64,000 bases of DNA from CAIKMD01 sp963729935 (GTDB lineage Bacteria; Pseudomonadota; Alphaproteobacteria; ATCC43930; CGMCC-115725), in contig CAVSPW010000011.1 in NCBI GenBank assembly GCA_963729935.1, forward strand, positions 78,213 to 142,212, given 5' to 3'. A program made the translations under genes and the position numbers. The notes below the pieces were generated by a model. The model saw only the letters and a program-made list of their open reading frames with translations, made no database searches and was not told where the DNA came from. This document shows, one piece after another, positions 28,188-36,740 of the stretch; position 1 is the stretch's first letter; each line of letters opens with the position of its first letter.

Positions 28188-28259
28188 GACAGTGGCGGAA
28201 CGTGCTCGCCCGCCGCCGATTTGTCTAACCGACGCAGCTTAATAGCAAATTAGTCGCAG

Positions 28260-28289
28260 TTGACAATCGCATGCCCGCATGCGGATCAT
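28260..28289 (+). promoter_or_regulatory. Candidate promoter with a palindromic operator before the ABC operon
   Basis: A perfect -35 box TTGACA (28260-28265) and a -10-like GATCAT (28284-28289) are spaced 18 bases apart. The spacer holds a perfect inverted repeat CGCATG-CCCG-CATGCG (28268-28283), so a bound regulator would block RNA polymerase. The first gene starts 27 bases downstream, after GGGGAGGA. Confidence 0.5.
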
Positions 28290-28315
28290 GCGCCAGGGAA
28301 CAGGGGAGGACCGCC

Positions 28316-29341
28316 TTGGTTAAGCACCGTTGGCGCGCTGCGGCATTGGGCGCGATCTTTGCGATAGCGCTTTCCGGGACTTCAAGGGCGGACGAGCCTG
28401 TGAAGATTTGCGTCGGCTGGGTTGCCGCGCCAGCCCATCTCCTGCCCGTGATCCTCGGTCAGCCGGCGCTGCTCAAGCATTATGGCAAATCCTACAGTGT
28501 CGAATCGATGCATTTTCGGGGCAGCACGCCTCAGATCACGGCACTCGCGTCGGGCGATCTCGATATCGCGATGCTCGCCTATTCCTCCTTCGGTCTCGCC
28601 ATCTTGAACGCAAATATGAACGATCTCCGGGTCGTCGCCGATGGTCACCGCGACGGCGTTCCCGGATACTGGAGCGGCCCATTCTACGTTCGCACCGACA
28701 GCGATATCCGCAAAGTCGAAGACCTCAAGGGCCGTGTGCTCGCGACCAACGGCATCGGCGGCGCGACCTATTTCGCGTTGACCAAGATGATGCGCGATCA
28801 CGGCTTCGAGGAAAAACGCGACTACCAGGTGGTCGAGGTCCAGTTCCCCAACATGCTGGCGACGATCTTGCAAAAGAAAATCGATCTCGGGCCTCTGCCC
28901 CAGCCTTATGCCGGCATCGCCGAGCGGGACGGGAGCGTGCGCGCTTTGTTCACGACGCGCGATGCGATGGGCGAGACCCAAATGACCTTGATGGCGGCGC
29001 GCGCGCCCTATATCGCTCAGCATCGGGCGGCGCTCATCGATCTCTTCGAGGACTTCCAAACCGGCATCCGTTGGCTTACCGATCCGAGGAACCGCATACA
29101 GGCGATCGGGATTCTCTCGAGCTTCACGCATGAGCCTTCCGACGCGCTCAAAGACTGGCTCTTCACGAAGGCAGACAATTATCACGACCCCGATGCGAGG
29201 CCCAATCTGGCGGCCCTGCAGAGCAACGTCGACACTTTGACGCGGCTGGGTTTTCTCAAGGCGAGCGTCGACGTCAGAAGCCATTCCGACCTGTCGCTGA
29301 TCGACGCGGCGGCCAAACGACACAAAATGAACGGGGAGTAA
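28316..29341 (+). CDS. ABC transporter substrate-binding protein 1 (NitT/TauT type)
   Basis: Periplasmic binding protein of the SsuA/TauA/THI5-like class. The signal peptide (RAAALGAIFAIALSGTSRA) is followed by the mature sequence from DEPVKICVGWVAAPAHLLP. Hallmarks are ITALASGDLDIAML, DLKGRVLATNGIGGA and YHDPDARPNL. It begins with TTG at 28316, chosen because GGGGAGGA ends five bases upstream; an upstream ATG at 28271 lacks an RBS. It is the first of three adjacent paralogues, followed by an ATPase and two permeases. There is no lipobox, so the protein is soluble in the periplasm. Ligand unknown. Confidence 0.88.
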   Translation: MVKHRWRAAALGAIFAIALSGTSRADEPVKICVGWVAAPAHLLPVILGQPALLKHYGKSYSVESMHFRGSTPQITALASGDLDIAMLAYSSFGLAILNANMNDLRVVADGHRDGVPGYWSGPFYVRTDSDIRKVEDLKGRVLATNGIGGATYFALTKMMRDHGFEEKRDYQVVEVQFPNMLATILQKKIDLGPLPQPYAGIAERDGSVRALFTTRDAMGETQMTLMAARAPYIAQHRAALIDLFEDFQTGIRWLTDPRNRIQAIGILSSFTHEPSDALKDWLFTKADNYHDPDARPNLAALQSNVDTLTRLGFLKASVDVRSHSDLSLIDAAAKRHKMNGE

Positions 29342-29342
29342 C

Positions 29343-30359
29343 GTGGTGAGGCAGTCTCGGTTTCTCTTTCTTGGCCTCTTATTGGGGCTTGCGGCCGCAG
29401 CGACGGGCGCGCGGGCCGACGAGCCGTTCACGATCCGCGAGGCCTGGGCCGCGATCCCGGGTCAACTCTTTCCGATCCTCATGATGGAAAAGGAGGTCCT
29501 CCGGCATTACGGCAAGTCCTATGTCGTCGATGCCGTCCGCATGCCGGGTAGCGGACCGCAAACGACGGCGCTGGCATCGGGCGATCTGCAATTCGCGCTG
29601 TTCGCGCCGGCGGCCTTCGCGCTCGCCGTCCAGAACGCTCACATGACCGATCTGAGGGTGATCGGCGAGGCAACGCGTGACGGCTCTCAGGACTACTATT
29701 CGCGGCAGTTCGCGGTGTTGCCCGATAGCCCCGTTCATACGATCGCGGACCTCAAGGGAAAAGTCATCGGCGACAATAGCATCGGCGGCGCCATGGACAT
29801 GGGCTTCCGCAATTACGCCGTCGAGCACGGCATGGTGGATAAGCGCGACTACTCGATCGTCGAGGTTGAGTTTCCGAACATGCTCGCGGCGCTCGAGGCC
29901 AAACGCATTGATCTCGGTTTCTTTACGACGCCCTTTTCGATTAACGCCCTGAAAGAGAAAAAAATTCGCGTGCTCTTCACGATGCGCGAGGCGATGGGCG
30001 GCGAAACAGAGCTCACGATCATCGCCACGCGCAAGCCGTTTATCGACGCTCACCGCGCCGCGCTCGTCGATTATTTCGAAGACACGCAACGCGCGATGCG
30101 CTGGACCCTCGATCCGGCCAATCGCGAAGCGGTCATCGGACTGATCGCGAACTTCACCAAGCGGCCGGCCTCGGTCTATTCGGATTGGATCTTCACGAAG
30201 GGCGACGATTATCACGATCCGGACGCGCGTCCCAATCTCGATGCGATGCAGAAAAACCTCGATGTGATGCGCAAGCTCGGTCTTTTGAAGATACATCTTG
30301 ACGTCAAGGCCTATTCCGACCTGTCGCTCGTCAACGAGGCCGCCGCGCGGTTGAATTAG
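29343..30359 (+). CDS. ABC transporter substrate-binding protein 2 (NitT/TauT type)
   Basis: Second paralogue, 338 residues. Signal peptide FLFLGLLLGLAAAATGARA is followed by DEPFTIREAWAAIPGQLFPI. It keeps the core blocks TTALASGDLQFALFA, DLKGKVIGDNSIGGAMD, EFPNMLAALEAKRIDLGFF and YHDPDARPNLDAMQ. It differs from protein 1 around the ligand-cleft motifs (RQFAVLPDSP vs GPFYVRTDSD), so the two may not bind identical ligands. It starts with GTG one base after the first gene's stop, in the same transcript. Confidence 0.88.
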   Translation: MVRQSRFLFLGLLLGLAAAATGARADEPFTIREAWAAIPGQLFPILMMEKEVLRHYGKSYVVDAVRMPGSGPQTTALASGDLQFALFAPAAFALAVQNAHMTDLRVIGEATRDGSQDYYSRQFAVLPDSPVHTIADLKGKVIGDNSIGGAMDMGFRNYAVEHGMVDKRDYSIVEVEFPNMLAALEAKRIDLGFFTTPFSINALKEKKIRVLFTMREAMGGETELTIIATRKPFIDAHRAALVDYFEDTQRAMRWTLDPANREAVIGLIANFTKRPASVYSDWIFTKGDDYHDPDARPNLDAMQKNLDVMRKLGLLKIHLDVKAYSDLSLVNEAAARLN

Positions 30360-30443
30360 GATAGGCACGCTTGGACGTTGACAAGCTGAACGGGGCGTGC
30401 GGATGATGCGGCAAGAACAGCGGACAGGGTAGGGAGCCAAGCA

Positions 30444-31472
30444 ATGCTCGGATGGCGCGGATTAGCGCTCACGCTCGCGTTATCGGCCCTCTTGGCGACA
30501 GGCGGGACCGGGCGCGCGCTCGCTGACCCTTTGAAGCTCCGGGTCGCGTGGGCGGTGGTGCCCGCCCAGTTGACGGCGGTGTTGTTCGAAAAGAAGGATC
30601 TGCTCAAGCATTACGGCAAGTCTTACACGGTCGATGCCATTCACTTCCGGGGGAGAACGCGGCAAATCACGGCCTTGGCGGCCGGAGAGCTGGATTTGGC
30701 ATCGCTCGCATTTTCTTCTTTTGCTTTGGCGGTCCAAAACGCGCATATGAACGATCCGCGTGTCGTCTCCGACCTCTATCAGGATGGCATACCCGGCTAT
30801 TACTCGAACCAAGATATGGTCCGTCCCGACGGCGCGATCAAACGGGTCGAAGATCTGAAAGGCAAGGTCGTCGCGACCAACGCGATCGGAGGTGCGGTCG
30901 ACATAGCGGCGAAGGTGATGCTCCTGCGCCATGGTCTCGAAACGCCGCGCGATTATCAGGTAATCGAAGTCGCGTTTCCCAACATGGTCGCGGCGCTCGA
31001 CGGCAAGAAAGTCGATGTGATCGAGATCGGAACACCGTTCTCGATCGTCGCGAAAAATGAGGGCAAAGCCGTCAGTCTATTCGACGTCGCGCAATCCATG
31101 GGTCCGACGCAATTGACGGTCTGGGCGGCGCGCGAGCCGTTCATTCGGGCGCATCGGGCCGCGCTCGTCGATTTCTTCGAAGACGTACAGACCATGCTGC
31201 ACTGGTATCTCGACCCGAAAAATCGTGATGAAGGGATCCGCTTCGTCGCGGCCTTCACCAAGGAGCCGGCCAGCGATTTTGCCGATTGGCTGTTCACGAA
31301 AAGCGATTACTATCGGGATCCCGACGCGCGGCCCAACCTGACCGCGCTCCAAAATAACATCAACACGCGGAAGAAATTGGGGCTCCTCAATATCGACATC
31401 GACGCAGGAAATATGCCGATCTTTGGCTGGTCGACGAGGCAGCGAAGCGGCGTCATAGTTAAAGGGATATAA
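30444..31472 (+). CDS. ABC transporter substrate-binding protein 3, C-terminus altered by a frameshift
   Basis: Third paralogue: signal peptide (LALTLALSALLATGGTGRALA), LRVAWAVVPAQLTAVLF, ITALAAGELDLASLAFSSF, DLKGKVVATNAIGGAVD and DPDARPNLTALQNN. After IDIDA the readable frame ends GNMPIFGWSTRQRS, unlike its paralogues. Another frame from about 31405 reads YADLWLVDEAAKRRHS and stops at 31462, matching SDLSLIDAAAKR and SDLSLVNEAAARL in proteins 1 and 2. One base appears to be missing near 31404-31407. The last residues are therefore probably wrong or lost. It starts 84 bases after gene 2, with AGGGAG before the ATG. Confidence 0.82.
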   Translation: MLGWRGLALTLALSALLATGGTGRALADPLKLRVAWAVVPAQLTAVLFEKKDLLKHYGKSYTVDAIHFRGRTRQITALAAGELDLASLAFSSFALAVQNAHMNDPRVVSDLYQDGIPGYYSNQDMVRPDGAIKRVEDLKGKVVATNAIGGAVDIAAKVMLLRHGLETPRDYQVIEVAFPNMVAALDGKKVDVIEIGTPFSIVAKNEGKAVSLFDVAQSMGPTQLTVWAAREPFIRAHRAALVDFFEDVQTMLHWYLDPKNRDEGIRFVAAFTKEPASDFADWLFTKSDYYRDPDARPNLTALQNNINTRKKLGLLNIDIDAGNMPIFGWSTRQRSGVIVKGI

Positions 31473-31491
31473 TGCTTTCGAGGTTCACTTG

Positions 31492-32283
31492 ATGATGGGT
31501 AGCGGTATCGTTTTCGGTCAGGTCAGCCATACGTATCGCCCGCCGCGCGGGCGACCGGTATTGGCGCTCGACGGCGTCTCTCTTGAAGTGAAAGAGCGCG
31601 AGTTCGTGGCTCTTCTTGGCCCGTCCGGCTGCGGCAAAAGCACGCTCCTCTATCTGCTGGGCGGATTTCTGCCTTGCGAAGCCGGCTCGATCTCCGTTGG
31701 CGGCCAGCCCGTCATCGGACCCGGGCCCGATCGCGGCGTCGTGTTCCAGAATTTCGCGCTGTTTCCCTGGAAGACCGTGCGCAAGAACGTCCTCTACGGG
31801 CTCGAGAAGCAGCATCTGCCGAAGGCGGAGCGCGAACGCCGCGCTCAAGAGCTGATCGATCTTGTTCATCTATCCGGCTTCGAGGACAGCTACCCCTCGC
31901 AGCTCTCAGGCGGCATGAAGCAGCGCGTCGCGATCGCGCGTACATTGGCGATTGATCCGCAAACGCTGCTGATGGACGAGCCATTCGGCGCGCTCGATGC
32001 GCAGACGCGCACATTGATGCATGAGGAACTTCTGGCGATCATGCGCCGCACCCCTAAGACCGTGGTCTTCGTCACGCACGACGTGCGCGAGGCGGTCTAC
32101 CTCGCCGATCGCGTTGCCGTAATGACCGCGCGTCCGGGGCGGGTGAAGGAAATCGTCGATACGCGGGCTCCCGACGGAGCGCGCGCGGAGTTCATCCACA
32201 CGCGCGAATACGCGGAGAAGGTCGATTATCTTTGGAACCTGGTGCGCGATGAGGCGATCCGAGCGCAGGAAGAGCGCGACTGA
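31492..32283 (+). CDS. ABC transporter ATP-binding protein (NitT/TauT family)
   Basis: ATPase of the importer. Walker A is GPSGCGKSTL, Q-loop FQNFALFPWKTVRKNV, signature LSGGMKQRVAIART, Walker B TLLMDEPFGALD, H-loop VVFVTHDVREAVYLAD. These are typical of SsuB/TauB/NrtD-type ATPases. About 263 residues. The ATG at 31492 is used (a TTG and another ATG flank it), with GAGG about 8 bases before. Stop and permease start overlap (TGATG). It serves both permeases and presumably all three binding proteins. Confidence 0.93.
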   Translation: MMGSGIVFGQVSHTYRPPRGRPVLALDGVSLEVKEREFVALLGPSGCGKSTLLYLLGGFLPCEAGSISVGGQPVIGPGPDRGVVFQNFALFPWKTVRKNVLYGLEKQHLPKAERERRAQELIDLVHLSGFEDSYPSQLSGGMKQRVAIARTLAIDPQTLLMDEPFGALDAQTRTLMHEELLAIMRRTPKTVVFVTHDVREAVYLADRVAVMTARPGRVKEIVDTRAPDGARAEFIHTREYAEKVDYLWNLVRDEAIRAQEERD

Positions 32284-33101
32284 TGAGCAACAACGTCGCA
32301 TCTCTGGGAGCGCGCCCACAGCAAGCCGAATCGCGCGTCGGTAGAATGCGGCTGATGGGTACCAACGCATTCGTTCGCTACTTGCCTCTCTTTCTGTTGG
32401 CGGTGCTTTGGGAAGTGGCGCCGCGGCTTCATCTCGTCGATCCGAGCGAATTACCGCCCTTGACGGCGGTGTCGAAGGCTTGGGTTGGATTGTTGATGGA
32501 CGGTGATCTGTGGACCAACGGTGTGTCGTCCTTCGTCAATTGGTTTTTCGGGCTTGGCGGTGCGATCCTCGTCGGCGTGCCCTTGGGCGTGATGATGGCG
32601 CGCTTTCAGGTCGTCGATGACGTCGCGAGTCCCGTCGTCAAAGCGCTCTATCCGATGCCGAAATCGGCGCTCATTCCCGTCATGATCCTATGGCTCGGGC
32701 TGGGTGCGGGTTCGAAGATCGCGTCCATCGGCATGAGTTGTCTTCTTCCGGTGATTTTGAGCGCTTACAACGGCGCGCGCGGGGTCGATCATACGCTGGT
32801 CTGGTCGGCGCGGTCTTGCGGGGCAAGCGAGCGCGACGTGTTGTGGGAAGTCATCTTGCCGAGCGCGCTGCCGGAGATTCTCGCCGGCATCCGCAATGCG
32901 GTGGCGATCTCATTCATCGTGTTGGTGGCGTCAGAGCTTCTCGTCGGCCAGCGCGGTCTCGGCTATCTTATCTCGTTCCTTGGCGAGGGCGGCGTTTATG
33001 ACGCGATGTTCGCGGTCGTGATTACGGTTTCGGCGCTCGGCTTCTTCGCCGATCGCGCATATCTTTATTTTATGCGGCGGACGTTGATATGGAGAGAGTA
33101 A
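32283..33101 (+). CDS. ABC transporter permease 1 (NitT/TauT family)
   Basis: Inner-membrane permease, 272 residues with about six transmembrane helices. The coupling-helix region matches the EAA loop, seen here as ARSCGASERDVLWEVILPSA with the usual LPEILAGIRNAVAISFI following. The first 25 residues are polar and precede the first helix (YLPLFLLAVLWEVAPRL). It overlaps the ATPase gene by one base and permease 2 by 13 bases. Confidence 0.92.
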   Translation: MSNNVASLGARPQQAESRVGRMRLMGTNAFVRYLPLFLLAVLWEVAPRLHLVDPSELPPLTAVSKAWVGLLMDGDLWTNGVSSFVNWFFGLGGAILVGVPLGVMMARFQVVDDVASPVVKALYPMPKSALIPVMILWLGLGAGSKIASIGMSCLLPVILSAYNGARGVDHTLVWSARSCGASERDVLWEVILPSALPEILAGIRNAVAISFIVLVASELLVGQRGLGYLISFLGEGGVYDAMFAVVITVSALGFFADRAYLYFMRRTLIWRE

Positions 33102-33868
33102 ACATCCCATGGCGGCGTAAGCTTCTGCGCTCGTCGTCGATCATTCTTCTGGCGGTCGCCTGGGAGTGGGGGGCGCGGATGCATTTCGTGTCGGACTTCC
33201 TCCTGCCCTCGCTTTCCTCCGTTCTGATTCGCCTCTTCGATGATGTCGTGTCGGGTGATTTGCTCGTCGGACTCGGGCTGACCATGCTTCGGACTTTCGC
33301 TGGCTTTTCGATGGCGGCCGTGGCGGGTGTCGTGATTGGCGTCACGATTGCGAGGTTCCGGCTGATTTGCTGGTTCTTCGATCCGGTCGTGTCGGTCGGC
33401 AATCCGCTGCCGAAGATCGCGTTCCTCCCGATCTTCATTCTGTGGTTCGGGGTTTTCGACTGGTCGAAGATCGCGATGGTCGCGTTCTCATCGGTCTTTC
33501 CCGTCGTGGTGGCGACCTGGGCCGCAACCGAGAACGTCGATAAATATCTGATCTGGTCGGCTCAAAGCCTCGGGGTGGGCCGTCGCACCTTGCTCTGGCA
33601 GATCGTTCTGCCTTCGGCTATGCCCGAAGTATTCACCGGGCTGCAGATCGCGCTCCCGATCTCGCTGATCGTCGTGATCATCTGCGAGATGACCATGGGC
33701 GGCGAAGGCCTCGGCGGCTCGATGATGACATCGATGCGTTTTGCCGATTCGCCGGGCGTGTTCTCGGGCATCGTTGCCATCGCCATCGTCGGCTCGATCC
33801 TGGTAAAGCTGATGGAGATGTTGCGCGCGCGACTTCTCGTTTGGCACCAGGAATCCACGCATCGCTGA
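33089..33868 (+). CDS. ABC transporter permease 2 (NitT/TauT family)
   Basis: Second, homologous permease of 259 residues. Its EAA loop is AQSLGVGRRTLLWQIVLPSA, followed by PEVFTGLQIALPISLIVVII. The start lies inside the end of permease 1. The two permeases probably form a heterodimer in the membrane with an ATPase dimer beneath. The stop is 12 bases from the convergent formyl-THF hydrolase-like gene. Confidence 0.92.
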   Translation: MERVNIPWRRKLLRSSSIILLAVAWEWGARMHFVSDFLLPSLSSVLIRLFDDVVSGDLLVGLGLTMLRTFAGFSMAAVAGVVIGVTIARFRLICWFFDPVVSVGNPLPKIAFLPIFILWFGVFDWSKIAMVAFSSVFPVVVATWAATENVDKYLIWSAQSLGVGRRTLLWQIVLPSAMPEVFTGLQIALPISLIVVIICEMTMGGEGLGGSMMTSMRFADSPGVFSGIVAIAIVGSILVKLMEMLRARLLVWHQESTHR

Positions 33869-33880
33869 ACGGCTGCGAAC

Positions 33881-34805
33881 TTACGGGCCGAGCGTTGCTC
33901 CGGCGGCGATGCCGGCTTCATTGCCGGGGATCTTCTTGCCGTCATCGATCCGGCAGCGTTGGACCTCGATCAGTCCGCCATGTGCGCAGATCGTGAAGCT
34001 GCTATCCGACAGCTTCATCACTTGACCCGGCTTGAAGCCCTTGACCATACCGAAGGTCCGCACCGGAATCTTCGCCGCTTCGAAAATTTGCAGCTTGTGC
34101 TCGCCCAGCTTCGTCCAGGCGCCCGGCGCCGGGTTGCATCCGCGAATGAGGTTGTAGATCTGATCGGCATGCTTGCCCCAATCGATGCGGCATTCGGCCT
34201 CGCGGCACCAGCCCTCATAGCTCGCCTGCGTTTCGTCTTGGGCCGTCTCGCATGCGCGGCCCGCCACGACGGCATCGGCCGCTTCGAGCAGCGCCTTGAT
34301 CCCGGCCGGGAAGATCTTGTCGAAATAGACGCTCCCCAGAGTGTCGTCGGGAAGAATGTCGACTTCTTTCTGGAGTAGAACCGCGCCCTCGTCGAGCCCG
34401 TCCGTCGGTCGGAAGATCGTCAGACCCGTCTTGGTGCGGCCCTGCATGATCGCCCAGTTGATCGAGGAAGGCCCGCGATGCAGCGGAAGCAGGGAAGGAT
34501 GAAACTGGATCATCCCGTGCGTCGGCAGCGCAACGAAGGCCTGTGGCGCAAATTGCGTCACGTATGCCATCACGCCGAGCTCGACGTTGAGATCTTTCAA
34601 TGTTGCGAGTGCCTCGGGCGAGCCCAGAAGTCTTGAACTGGAAGGTCTTGAGGCCGCGCTCGACGGCGCCCAGCCGGAGCGGATCCGGGCGCGCCCCTGG
34701 AGCCTCGGGCGCGGCAAACACGCCGGCCACGTCATCGCCGCGTTCGAGAAAAGCATCCAGCGCGGCCTTGCCAAATGCCTGCTGACCGACGATCGCGATA
34801 CGCAT
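33881..34805 (-). pseudogene. Formyltransferase/10-formyl-THF hydrolase-like gene with a frameshift
   Basis: Two frames together give one protein. The N-terminus MRIAIVGQQAFGKAALDAFL and VFAAPEAPGARPDPL runs to LKTFQFK. The other frame continues LGSPEALATLKDLNVELGVM, IQFHPSLLPLHRGPSSINWA and IFRPTDGLDEGAVLLQKEV, then the C-terminal RIDWGKHADQIYNLIRGCNP. His and Asp of the formyl-transfer site are present. The text resembles the hydrolase domain of 10-formyl-THF dehydrogenase more than Fmt. The span is 925 bases, one over a multiple of three, with the break near 34624-34634. It may be a sequencing slip or a true pseudogene. Confidence 0.8.
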
Positions 34806-34846
34806 GAACCCCGTCCTTTCGATGAAGCGCCGGAAACGTCTGCATC

Positions 34847-35521
34847 CTAAAACAAATCGGTTACGCGGTGCAGCACATCATGAGTTGATTCCGCGCTTGG
34901 CAAAAGAGGCAGGCCAAGAACGGGAATCCCAGGGCTAAAGCGCGCGATGGTCTCGACGGTCGCGGGGAGATCGACCCCGTTTGGTGTCTCGCTGACGATC
35001 ATGGCGATCACGCGCAGATGGCGACGGGCGAGGACGTCGAGTGCGGTGAGCGCGTGGCTGAGGCCGCCGAGATAGCTACCGCCGACGAGCAGCACCGGCA
35101 GCTCCAATTCCTCGATCCAGTCGAGAACCGTATGGCGCTCGTCGAGCGGCACCATCACGCCGCCGACGCCTTCTATCAGCAGCGCGTCCGGTGCCGCTGC
35201 GACCGCGCGGCGCGTGAAAGCGACCAGAGCTTCGAAATCGAGCCTTTGTCCGGCCATTCGCGCGGCCATGTCGGGCGAGCGCGGCGCGGCATAGCGCCAA
35301 GGCGTCATGCGTTCGAGCGCCTCCGTCGTCGTCGCGCGTTGCAAGGCGGCAAGCAGGATGCCCGGATCGCTCGTGCCGATGCAGGCGGGATCGAATCCGC
35401 TTGCGACCGGCTTCAGCGCATCCACCTGTCTGCCGCGCTCCCGCAAAATGCGAATGAGAGCCGCCGTGACGAAGGTTTTTCCGACCGCGGTGCCGGTGCC
35501 GGTGATGAAGACCGCGCTCAT
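34847..35521 (-). CDS. bioD: Dethiobiotin synthetase
   Basis: It closes the ureido ring using CO2 and ATP to make dethiobiotin. P-loop FITGTGTAVGKTFVTAAL opens the protein, and KPVASGFDP and LIEGVGGVMVPLDERHTVLD follow. 224 residues. The ATG at 35521 overlaps the bioF stop (ATGA). The frame extends upstream but that part lies inside bioF and has no coding character. It forms an operon with bioF on the minus strand. Confidence 0.93.
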   Translation of the reverse strand: MSAVFITGTGTAVGKTFVTAALIRILRERGRQVDALKPVASGFDPACIGTSDPGILLAALQRATTTEALERMTPWRYAAPRSPDMAARMAGQRLDFEALVAFTRRAVAAAPDALLIEGVGGVMVPLDERHTVLDWIEELELPVLLVGGSYLGGLSHALTALDVLARRHLRVIAMIVSETPNGVDLPATVETIARFSPGIPVLGLPLLPSAESTHDVLHRVTDLF

Positions 35522-36669
35522 CCCAAAATACGTGATCGAATGAGGTCTGCCAGCTGCTCGATCTCGGCATCCGGATGCTGGGCGCAGAAGGCGAGACGCA
35601 GGCGTGCGGTGCCTTCGGGCACGGTCGGTGGACGGATCGCGGTCACCAGAAATCCTTCGTCTTCCAACAGGCGCGAGGCCTCGAGCGCGGCCATCGCCGG
35701 GCCGATCACGACCGGCACGATCGGGCTCTCGGCATCGGTCAGGCCGGCGCGCGCGGTGAAGCGCCGCGCCTTGGCCAGCGGCTGCGAGGTCAAAGAAGGG
35801 TTGGCAGCGATCACGTCGAGTGCGGCGATTGCGGCGGCAAGGCTCGCCGGCGGCAGCCCGGTTGAATAGACGAGTGTGCGTGCCCGGTTGTGCATGAGTT
35901 CGATCACCGGGCGCGAGGCGCACAGGTAACCGCCATAGGATCCGAGCGCTTTGCTGAGCGTGCCCATCTGTAGCGGGATCCGTGCGGCACAGTCTTGTGT
36001 AAAGCTCGAGCCGCGGCCGTTACCAAGGACGCCGAGGCCATGGGCATCATCGCACATCAGCCAGGCGTCGTAGGCTTCGGCGATGTCCGCAAGTTCTGGC
36101 AGGGGCGCCAAATCGCCATCCATCGAGAACACGCCCTCGGTCGCGATGAGCGCATGTCGATGGCGGGCGCGATGCGCCGCGAGGATCTCCGAGACATGCG
36201 CGGCGTCGTTATGACGGAAACTCACGAGTTTTGCGCCGCTCATCCTGGCTCCCGCCCAAATGCAGGCATGAGCGAGCTCGTCGAGCAAAATCAAGTCGGC
36301 GGCACCCATCAATGCCGGGATGATTCCGATATTTGCGAGATAGCCCGAGCCGAAAATGCAGGCTGCTTCGCTGCCTTTGAGCCTTGCGAGCCGCGTTTCG
36401 AGATCGGCATAGAGTGGGTGGTTGCCGGTGACGAGCCGCGACGCGCCCGCGCCGGTCCCGTGGAAACCGATCGCGGCAGCGGCCGCCTCGCGCACCGCGG
36501 GATGCCGACTAAGGTTGAGATAGTCGTTGCATGAGAAGGAGAGCAGCTGCCGCCCGCCCCGTTCGATCCAAACGCTGTCGACACGGGCGCTCGGCTGTAA
36601 CGTGCGGCGCAGATTCCTTGCCGTGAGCTCGTGGAGCTTTTCGGCGGCAAAATTATCGAGCGATTGCAT
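35518..36669 (-). CDS. bioF: 8-amino-7-oxononanoate synthase
   Basis: A PLP enzyme condensing pimeloyl-thioester with L-alanine. NDYLNLSRHPAVREAAAAAI and TGAGASRLVTGNHPLY are typical, and the PLP lysine is in MGTLSKALGSYGGYLC, preceded by CDDAHGLGVLG. The start at 36669 (MQSLDNFAAEKL) gives 383 residues, the normal length; the frame can be extended to 36720, giving 17 more residues. First gene of a bioF-bioD operon, divergent from bioB with a 71-base gap. Confidence 0.94.
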   Translation of the reverse strand: MQSLDNFAAEKLHELTARNLRRTLQPSARVDSVWIERGGRQLLSFSCNDYLNLSRHPAVREAAAAAIGFHGTGAGASRLVTGNHPLYADLETRLARLKGSEAACIFGSGYLANIGIIPALMGAADLILLDELAHACIWAGARMSGAKLVSFRHNDAAHVSEILAAHRARHRHALIATEGVFSMDGDLAPLPELADIAEAYDAWLMCDDAHGLGVLGNGRGSSFTQDCAARIPLQMGTLSKALGSYGGYLCASRPVIELMHNRARTLVYSTGLPPASLAAAIAALDVIAANPSLTSQPLAKARRFTARAGLTDAESPIVPVVIGPAMAALEASRLLEDEGFLVTAIRPPTVPEGTARLRLAFCAQHPDAEIEQLADLIRSRILG

Positions 36670-36740
36670 GCAGGGGTTCCGCTTGACCTCGCCCGCATAT
36701 AGCGTTACGCGGACAGTCACTCAACACAAAGGTATTTCGC
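36670..36740. promoter_or_regulatory. Divergent bioF/bioB promoter region
   Basis: The 71-base gap must hold the start signals of both divergent biotin transcripts. A small odd palindrome GCGTTACGC sits at 36702-36710, next to CATATA. I do not see the BioR box (TTATCTATAA type) known from other alphaproteobacteria. The regulator is therefore unknown; BirA in this window lacks a DNA-binding domain. Confidence 0.45.

Noticed and set aside
36670..36740. BioR operator between bioF and bioB
   Set aside because: No TTATCTATAA-like sequence is present; the small GCGTTACGC palindrome is too short to identify a known site.
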